DNA of 7,164 bases from an uncultured Burkholderiales bacterium (GTDB taxonomy: Bacteria; Pseudomonadota; Gammaproteobacteria; Burkholderiales; Burkholderiaceae_E), in contig CAIUGQ010000010.1 of the NCBI GenBank assembly GCA_903898725.1, positions 1-7,164 of the forward strand, written 5' to 3'. The notes beneath the pieces are model-generated. The model saw nothing but the letters and a program-made list of their open reading frames with translations. It was not told the DNA's origin and searched no databases. A program made the position numbers and the translations under genes. Positions within the stretch are counted from its first letter, which is position 1. The number at the start of each line of letters is the position of its first letter. Shown piece by piece: positions 1-4,718 of this stretch.

Positions 1-2119
1 CTGGCAGATGGCCGACACCGGCCCCTGCGGCCCGTGTTCGGAACTGTTCTACGACCATGGCCCCGAGGTCGCCGGCGGCCCGCCCGGCAGCCCCGAGCAG
101 GACGGCGATCGCTACATCGAGATCTGGAACCTCGTGTTCATGCAGTTCGACCGGGACGCCTCGGGCACGCTCACGCCGCTGCCCAAGCCCTGCGTCGACA
201 CCGGCATGGGCCTGGAGCGGATCGCGGCCGTGCTGCAGCACGTGCACAGCAACTACGAGATCGACCTGTTCCAGGCGCTGATCGCCGCGGCCGCGCGCGA
301 GACCGGCATCGCCGACCTCGCCACGCCCTCGCTGCGCGTCATCGCCGACCACATCCGTGCCTGCGCGTTCCTGATCGTCGACGGGATCATCCCGGGCAGC
401 GAGGGCCGCGGCTACGTGCTGCGCCGCATCGCGCGCCGGGCGCTGCGCCACGGCCACAAGCTCGGTCAGACCAAGCCGTTCTTCCACAAGCTGGTGCCTG
501 ACCTGGTGGCCGCGATGGGCGATGCCTATCCCGAGCTGGTCGAGGCCGCACCCCGCGTGATCGATGTGCTGCGCCAGGAGGAGGAGCGCTTCGGCGAGAC
601 CCTCGAGAACGGCATGCAGATCCTGAACGCGGCGCTGGCCTCGGGCACGAAGACGCTCGATGGCGAGACCGCGTTCAAGCTGTACGACACCTACGGCTTC
701 CCGCTCGACCTGACCGCCGACGTCTGTCGCGAGCGCGACGTGGCGGTCGACGAGGCGGGCTTCGACGCGGCGATGACGCGTCAGCGCGAGACCGCGCGGG
801 CCGCCGGCAAGTTCCGCATGGGCGGCTCGCTCGAGTACTCGGGCGTCGTCACCCACTTCCACGGCTACGAGCAGCTCGAGGTCGACGGCGCCCGGATCTC
901 GGCGCTCTACGTCGACGGCACGCCGGTGCAGCAGGTTGCGGCCGGCCAGGCCGCGGTGGTCGTGCTCGACCGCACGCCGTTCTACGCCGAGTCGGGCGGT
1001 CAGGTGGGCGACCAGGGCCTGCTCGAGGGGGCGCACGGCGCACGATTCGCCGTCGGCGACACGCTCAAGGTGCAGGCCGAGGTGTTCGGCCACCACGGGC
1101 GGCTGGAGTCGGGCGCGCTGCAGGTCGGTGACGAGGTCCGTGCGCGCGTGGACGTCGTGCGTCGCGCCCGCACCGAGCGCCACCATTCGGCCACCCACCT
1201 GATGCACAAGGCGCTGCGCCAGGTGCTCGGCGGACACGTCCAGCAGAAGGGATCGCTGGTCGACGCCGACAAGACCCGCTTCGACTTCTCGCACCATTCG
1301 CCGATGACCGCCGCCCAGATCGGCGAGGTCGAGGCGCTGGTCAATGCCGAGATCCTCGCCAACGGCGCGACCCGCTCGCAGCTGCTGTCCTTCGACGACG
1401 CGGTCGCCGGCGGCGCGATGGCGCTCTTCGGCGAGAAGTACGGCGACACGGTGCGCGTGCTCGACATCGGCAGCTCGCGCGAGCTGTGCGGCGGCACGCA
1501 CGTCGCGCGCACCGGCGACATCGGTCTGTTCAAGATCGTCTCCGAGGGCGGCGTGGCCGCGGGCATCCGCCGCGTCGAGGCCGTCACCGGCGACGTCGCG
1601 CTCGCCTGGGTGCAGGGCGTGGAGCACGTGCTGCACGATGCCGCCGGCGCGTTCAAGGTGCCGGTCGGCGAGCTGCGCGGCAAGATCGAGCAGCTGCTGG
1701 AGTCGGCCCGCGCCACCGAGCGCGAGCTGGCGCGCCTGAAGTCCAAGCTCGCGGCCAGCCAGGGCGACGAGCTGCTGTCGAAGGCGGTCGACGTCAAGGG
1801 CGTCAAGGTGCTGGTGGCCGCGCTCGACGGCGCCGATGCGAAGGCGCTGCGCGAGACGATGGACAAGCTCAAGGACAAGCTGCGCCCGGCCGCGATCGTG
1901 CTGGCCGCGGTCATCGACGGCAAGGTGCAGCTCGCAGCGGGCGTCACGCCCGAGGCGGTGGGCCGCATCAAGGCCGGCGAGCTGGTCAACTTCGTCGCGC
2001 AGCAGGTCGGCGGCAAGGGCGGCGGCAAGCCCGACATGGCGATGGCCGGCGGCACCGACGCCGCCGCGCTGCCGAAGGCGCTGGCCTCGGTCCAGGGCTG
2101 GGTGGCCGAGCGCGCGTGA
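1..2119 (+). CDS. alaS: Alanine--tRNA ligase (AlaRS), 5'-truncated by window edge
   Basis: Cytoplasmic class II synthetase that charges tRNA-Ala with alanine and hydrolyses Ser- and Gly-tRNA-Ala. The frame is open from base 2 (Trp-Gln-Met-Ala-Asp), so the Met codon at base 8 is internal. 705 residues are visible, and roughly 170 N-terminal residues, including class II motif 1, lie outside the window (E. coli AlaRS is 876). Numbering from the first visible residue: the conserved DTGPCGPCSE stretch at 5-14, motif 3 GMGLER at 68-73, an HxxxH zinc motif (HSATH, 395-399) and CGGTH (496-500) of the editing domain, a charged helical linker near 559-588, then the Gly-rich C-Ala domain ending ASVQGWVAERA. 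The TGA stop at 2117-2119 overlaps the next gene's GTG. All visible key residues are intact and I see no frameshift. The identification is firm; the true start cannot be seen. Confidence 0.98.
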   Translation, partial: WQMADTGPCGPCSELFYDHGPEVAGGPPGSPEQDGDRYIEIWNLVFMQFDRDASGTLTPLPKPCVDTGMGLERIAAVLQHVHSNYEIDLFQALIAAAARETGIADLATPSLRVIADHIRACAFLIVDGIIPGSEGRGYVLRRIARRALRHGHKLGQTKPFFHKLVPDLVAAMGDAYPELVEAAPRVIDVLRQEEERFGETLENGMQILNAALASGTKTLDGETAFKLYDTYGFPLDLTADVCRERDVAVDEAGFDAAMTRQRETARAAGKFRMGGSLEYSGVVTHFHGYEQLEVDGARISALYVDGTPVQQVAAGQAAVVVLDRTPFYAESGGQVGDQGLLEGAHGARFAVGDTLKVQAEVFGHHGRLESGALQVGDEVRARVDVVRRARTERHHSATHLMHKALRQVLGGHVQQKGSLVDADKTRFDFSHHSPMTAAQIGEVEALVNAEILANGATRSQLLSFDDAVAGGAMALFGEKYGDTVRVLDIGSSRELCGGTHVARTGDIGLFKIVSEGGVAAGIRRVEAVTGDVALAWVQGVEHVLHDAAGAFKVPVGELRGKIEQLLESARATERELARLKSKLAASQGDELLSKAVDVKGVKVLVAALDGADAKALRETMDKLKDKLRPAAIVLAAVIDGKVQLAAGVTPEAVGRIKAGELVNFVAQQVGGKGGGKPDMAMAGGTDAAALPKALASVQGWVAERA

Positions 2120-3339
2120 GCGTGTCCGGCGAGACGCCGGGCGACGCCGCGGCGGGCGGTGGCGTCCCCGGTTGGCTGCCGCCCGCGCAGCCGCTGGGCA
2201 TCCGCACGCTGATCGCGCTGTCGATCCTCAATCACGTCGCGTTCGCCGGCGTGCGCGTGTCGCTCACGCTCTCGGCCCTGCACCTGCACGCGCCGACCTT
2301 CCAGGTCGGCATGCTGCTGTCGTTCTTCAGCCTGCTGCCGATGCTGCTCGCGATTCCCGGCGGGCGCTGGATCGATCGGATCGGCGCGCGCTGGCCGATG
2401 ATCGCGGGCACCGCGACGATCGTCGTCGGTGTCGTGCTGCCATTCCTCTGGCTGTCGATGGCCACGCTGTTCACGGCCGCCGTGCTGGTGGGCCTGGGCT
2501 TCCTGCCGTTCCACCTCGGCATCCAGAAGCTGATCAGCGAGCTCGGCACGCCCGAGGACCGTCGCCACAACCTCAGCCTGATGGCGATCGGCTTCTCCGT
2601 ATCGGCCTTCCTCGGGCCGACCAGTGCCGGCTTCCTGATCGACGGGCTCGGCCACCGTTTCGCCTTCGGCGTGCTGACGCTGCTCCCGCTCGGCGCGCTG
2701 CTGTGGCTGCGGCGCCTGCGCGAGCGGCTGCCCGAGGGACGGGTGGCACCTCCCGAGACTTCGCAGAAGATGCGGATCGGCGATCTCCTGGCGACGCCGG
2801 AGTTGCGACGGCTCTACATCGTGGTGGCGCTGATCTCCTCGGCCTGGGACGTCCACCAGTTCCTCGTGCCGCTCTACGGCGCGCGCATCGGCCTGTCCGC
2901 CTCGGGCATCGGCCTGATCCTCGGCGCGTTCGCGATCGCGACGATGGTGGTGCGCATGGTGATCCCGCTGTTCCTGATGGACGTCTCCGAATGGAAGGCG
3001 ATCCTGGTCGCGATGGCGATCGCCGGCGTGGTCTACGCGGTCTATCCCGCGTTCACCTCGCTCGAGGCCCTGCTCGCGCTGTCCTTCGTGCTCGGCCTGG
3101 GGCTGGGCGTGTCGCAGCCGATGACGCTGTCGATCATGGCGCGCTCGGCGCCGGCGAGCCGCCTCGGCGAGGCCACCGGGCTGCGGCTGATGCTGGTGAA
3201 CGGCACGCAGACGGTGCTGCCCTCGGCGTTCGGTGCGGTGGGCGGCGTGATCGGGATCGGCGGGCTGTTCTGGGGCATGGCGCTGCTGCTCGGGGCGGGG
3301 CTGGTGGGGGTGGGGCGGGCGGTGCGGCGCACCGAGTGA
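2116..3339 (+). CDS. Major facilitator superfamily (MFS) transporter, substrate unknown
   Basis: Inner-membrane secondary transporter of 407 residues with about 12 hydrophobic segments, the usual MFS size. The first ~28 residues are Gly/Ala/Pro-rich and probably cytosolic. The TM2-3 loop has a motif A-like stretch, G82-G-R-W-I-D87-R-I-G90-A-R92. TM5 has a motif C-like LGPTSAG (166-172), known from drug/proton antiporters. A basic linker at ~199-230 separates the two six-helix halves. I chose the GTG at 2116 because it overlaps the alaS stop (GTGA), a common coupling arrangement. GTG at 2122 is possible, and the first ATG (2311) falls inside TM2, so it is too late. No strong Shine-Dalgarno is seen, which fits translational coupling. 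Charged or polar residues sit in predicted helices (H40 and R47 in TM1, D245 and H247 in TM7). An efflux pump is the most likely role, but the substrate cannot be inferred from sequence alone. Confidence 0.9.
   Translation: MSVSGETPGDAAAGGGVPGWLPPAQPLGIRTLIALSILNHVAFAGVRVSLTLSALHLHAPTFQVGMLLSFFSLLPMLLAIPGGRWIDRIGARWPMIAGTATIVVGVVLPFLWLSMATLFTAAVLVGLGFLPFHLGIQKLISELGTPEDRRHNLSLMAIGFSVSAFLGPTSAGFLIDGLGHRFAFGVLTLLPLGALLWLRRLRERLPEGRVAPPETSQKMRIGDLLATPELRRLYIVVALISSAWDVHQFLVPLYGARIGLSASGIGLILGAFAIATMVVRMVIPLFLMDVSEWKAILVAMAIAGVVYAVYPAFTSLEALLALSFVLGLGLGVSQPMTLSIMARSAPASRLGEATGLRLMLVNGTQTVLPSAFGAVGGVIGIGGLFWGMALLLGAGLVGVGRAVRRTE
3292..3319 (+). other. Putative G-quadruplex-forming G-run cluster at 3' end of the MFS gene
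   Basis: The coding strand carries four runs of four or more G (3292-3295, 3297-3300, 3306-3310, 3312-3315) with loops of 1, 5 and 1 bases, plus a fifth run of three (3317-3319). This exceeds the usual G3+N1-7 quadruplex consensus. It encodes GAGLVGVGRA near the transporter's C-terminus and ends about 20 bases before the stop codon. It is on the sense strand, so the mRNA could fold too. Structure formation is inferred. Confidence 0.6.
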
Positions 3340-3343
3340 CGCT

Positions 3344-3364
3344 CGCACGGACACGATCCGTGCG
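3344..3364 (+). terminator. Perfect 8-bp hairpin after the MFS stop, candidate terminator or 3' mRNA end
   Basis: CGCACGGA (3344-3351) and TCCGTGCG (3357-3364) are exact inverted complements around a 5-base loop (CACGA), beginning 4 bases after the stop codon. No T-tract follows, so it is not a textbook intrinsic terminator. In a high-GC genome such hairpins may still mark 3' ends or act with Rho. It would separate the alaS-MFS unit from the MscS gene. Confidence 0.45.
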
Positions 3365-3392
3365 CACTGCGCCATCGGCGCCACACGTCGAC

Positions 3393-3422
3393 ACGACAGG
3401 GGCCGAGCTGGCGACATAGACT
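3393..3422 (+). promoter_or_regulatory. Candidate sigma-70 promoter for the MscS gene
   Basis: ACGACA (3393-3398, 4 of 6 matches to TTGACA) lies 18 bases upstream of TAGACT (3417-3422, 4 of 6 matches to TATAAT). Reading CATAGA (3415-3420) as the -10 gives a 16-base spacer instead. Transcription would start near 3429, leaving a leader of about 45 bases that contains the ribosome binding site. Its location after the MFS hairpin and before the next gene supports it; the box matches are modest. Confidence 0.35.
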
Positions 3423-3459
3423 CCACCGATCGACGTGCGCCCGCGCGTCCGCATCCTCC

Positions 3460-3464
3460 AGGAG
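3460..3464 (+). promoter_or_regulatory. Ribosome binding site of the MscS gene
   Basis: AGGAG, 8 bases before the ATG at 3473, is the clearest Shine-Dalgarno sequence in the window. It fixes the start of the channel gene. Confidence 0.8.
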
Positions 3465-3472
3465 CCGCTCCG

Positions 3473-4312
3473 ATGCAGTTCGCCGAAACCCTCGACACCG
3501 CTCAGCAGATCATCGTCAACTTCGGCCTGAAGCTGCTCGGCGCCTTCGCGCTGTGGTGGGCCGGCCGCTGGCTGATCGGCCTCGCGGTGCGTCTGATCCA
3601 GACCGCACTGACCGTGCGCCAGGTCGATGCCACGCTGCAGCGCTACCTCGCGTCGATCATCGGCGTGGTGCTGAACATCGTGCTGGTGATCGGCATCCTC
3701 GGCTTCTTCGGCTTCGAGACGACCTCGTTCGCCGCGCTGCTCGCGGCCGCCGGCGTCGCGATCGGGGCGGCCTGGTCGGGGCTGCTGTCGAACTTCGCGG
3801 CCGGCGCGTTCCTCATGGTGCTGCGTCCGTTCAAGGTCGGCGACTACATCTCCGGCGGCGGCGTCGAAGGCACGGTGCGCGAGCTCGGGCTGTTCTCCAC
3901 GACCATCATCGCGCCCGACAATGTCGTCACGCTGGTGGGCAACGGCAAGCTGATGGGCGACACGCTGAAGAACTACTCCGCCGCCCCGTACCGCCGCGTC
4001 GACCGCCTCGCCCAGATCGACCATGGCGTGGACCCGGCCGATGCGATCGCCCGGCTCAAGGCCCGGCTGTCGACGATCCCGAACGTGCTCGCCGAGCCGG
4101 CGCCGGACGTCGAGATCCTCGACTTCAACCCGATGGGCGCGCAGCTCGCGGTGCGGCCGTACTGCCACACCGACCACTTCTGGCAGGTCTGGTTCGACAC
4201 CAACCGGGTGATCCGCGAAGAGTTCTCGCGCGCGGGCTATGCGGTGCCGGCGGCGCACGCGGTGCATGTGAACGTGCCGGCGCCCGGCGCGGCGGCGCAG
4301 CGCGAGGCCTGA
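3473..4312 (+). CDS. MscS-family small-conductance mechanosensitive channel
   Basis: Inner-membrane channel predicted to release solutes under hypo-osmotic stress. The protein has 279 residues (E. coli MscS has 286). Three hydrophobic segments lie near residues 12-42, 58-80 and 85-118. The pore helix ends in the family signature GLLSNFAAGAFLMVLRPFKVGDYI (103-126), and a beta domain with GTVRELGLFSTTI (133-145) and a C-terminal alpha/beta cage follow. Aligned by eye to E. coli MscS, N117 matches N107 and G113 matches G103. The two pore-gate leucines L105 and L109 are replaced by V95 and A99, and W101 sits at the L111 position. The usual PNG of the beta-domain loop reads GNG (156-158). The start is supported by AGGAG 8 bases upstream. 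The family is certain; gating behaviour and exact subgroup are not. The gene seems to be its own transcription unit. Confidence 0.95.
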   Translation: MQFAETLDTAQQIIVNFGLKLLGAFALWWAGRWLIGLAVRLIQTALTVRQVDATLQRYLASIIGVVLNIVLVIGILGFFGFETTSFAALLAAAGVAIGAAWSGLLSNFAAGAFLMVLRPFKVGDYISGGGVEGTVRELGLFSTTIIAPDNVVTLVGNGKLMGDTLKNYSAAPYRRVDRLAQIDHGVDPADAIARLKARLSTIPNVLAEPAPDVEILDFNPMGAQLAVRPYCHTDHFWQVWFDTNRVIREEFSRAGYAVPAAHAVHVNVPAPGAAAQREA

Positions 4313-4339
4313 GCACTGCACGGCGGCGGTCCGCCCCGG

Positions 4340-4371
4340 CGGCAACCCGTCTCGGCGACGGGGCGCTGCCG
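4340..4371 (+). terminator. Imperfect hairpin after the MscS gene, candidate terminator
   Basis: An inner 6-bp stem CCCGTC/GACGGG (4346-4351 and 4357-4362) closes a 5-base TCGGC loop. An outer CGGCA/TGCCG pair (4340-4344 and 4367-4371) encloses it across an unequal internal loop. It starts 27 bases after the channel's stop codon. No T-tract follows, so termination is only a suggestion. Its right arm overlaps the next palindrome, so the two folds would compete. Confidence 0.3.
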
Positions 4372-4385
4372 GCCGGGCGGCCGGC
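4368..4385. repeat. 18-bp GC-only near-palindrome upstream of tusA
   Basis: GCCGGCCG (4368-4375) and CGGCCGGC (4378-4385) are exact inverted complements separated by two G. The element ends 5 bases before the TAGAAT box, covering where a -35 element would be. It could be a protein-binding site, a leftover terminator arm or chance in GC-rich DNA. Confidence 0.4.
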
Positions 4386-4390
4386 GCGGG

Positions 4391-4396
4391 TAGAAT
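4391..4396 (+). promoter_or_regulatory. Candidate -10 box for tusA
   Basis: TAGAAT matches TATAAT in 5 of 6 bases and is a conspicuous AT-rich patch in otherwise GC-only DNA. No recognisable -35 hexamer lies 16-19 bases upstream, where the GC palindrome sits. Transcription would start near 4403, about 45 bases ahead of the tusA ATG. Confidence 0.4.
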
Positions 4397-4447
4397 CGCG
4401 GTCCCCCAGCCCCGAGCGGGCCGCCAAGCCGGTGGCCGAGACCGACC

Positions 4448-4687
4448 ATGTCAGACCCCATCACGTTCGATCGCGAAGTCGACGCCCGCGGGCTGAACTG
4501 CCCGCTGCCGATCCTCAAGGCGAAGAAGGCGCTGGCCGACCTCGGCAGCGGCCAGGTGCTCAAGGTCGTCTCGACCGACCCGGGCTCGCTGCGCGACTTC
4601 CAGGCCTTCGCCCGGCAGACCGGCAATCAGATGATCGGCCAGTCGGAAGCGGACAAGGTCTGGACGTTCTTCCTGCAAAGGCGCTGA
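4448..4687 (+). CDS. tusA: TusA-family sulfur carrier (sulfurtransferase) protein
   Basis: Small cytoplasmic carrier of 79 residues (E. coli TusA has 81). The family accepts persulfide sulfur from a cysteine desulfurase on a conserved Cys and passes it on. In E. coli this goes through TusBCDE and MnmA to make 2-thiouridine at tRNA wobble positions; other family members serve molybdenum cofactor or sulfur oxidation. The signature is plain: LDARGLNCPLP-type sequence with the CPxP motif at C18-P19-L20-P21, followed by the helix ILKAKKAL. The later STDPGSLRDFQAFARQTGN stretch is also family-typical. The ATG at 4448 places Cys18 at the normal distance from the N-terminus; the Shine-Dalgarno is weak (only GAG, 7 bases upstream). 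No TusB, C, D or E partner lies in the window, so the acceptor pathway is unknown. The family call is firm; the exact role of this copy is inferred. Confidence 0.93.
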   Translation: MSDPITFDREVDARGLNCPLPILKAKKALADLGSGQVLKVVSTDPGSLRDFQAFARQTGNQMIGQSEADKVWTFFLQRR

Positions 4688-4691
4688 ACGG

Positions 4692-4714
4692 GACGGGGGC
4701 GGGCCCCGCCCGTC
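4692..4714. terminator. Hairpin between convergent tusA and valS, candidate bidirectional terminator
   Basis: GACGGG (4692-4697) pairs with CCCGTC (4709-4714). An inner CGG/CCG step (4700-4702 and 4706-4708) continues the stem across a two-base bulge with a 3-base loop. It fills most of the 31-base gap between the two stop codons and would serve both strands. Neither side has a run of T, so Rho may be needed. Confidence 0.5.
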
Positions 4715-4718
4715 AGCC

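Noticed and set aside
8..10. ATG at 8 as the alaS start
   Set aside because: It lies in the conserved FW-x-M-x-DTGPCGPCSE region of the catalytic domain, about 170 residues into AlaRS.
1486..2115. N-terminal extension of the MFS frame back to an ATG at 1486
   Set aside because: The frame is open within alaS, but the extra 210 residues are Arg/Gly/Ala-rich shadow sequence in another frame of alaS. Transporter-like sequence begins only after 2116.
1000..3498. Large minus-strand gene opposite alaS and the MFS gene
   Set aside because: Low-complexity Arg/Ala/Gln/His composition, no recognised domain, and complete overlap with two well-supported genes. Stop-poor antisense frames are expected at this GC content.
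3134..4345. 403-residue minus-strand frame opposite the MscS gene
   Set aside because: Arg/His/Asp-rich shadow with no domain. The sense strand encodes an intact MscS channel with a good ribosome binding site.
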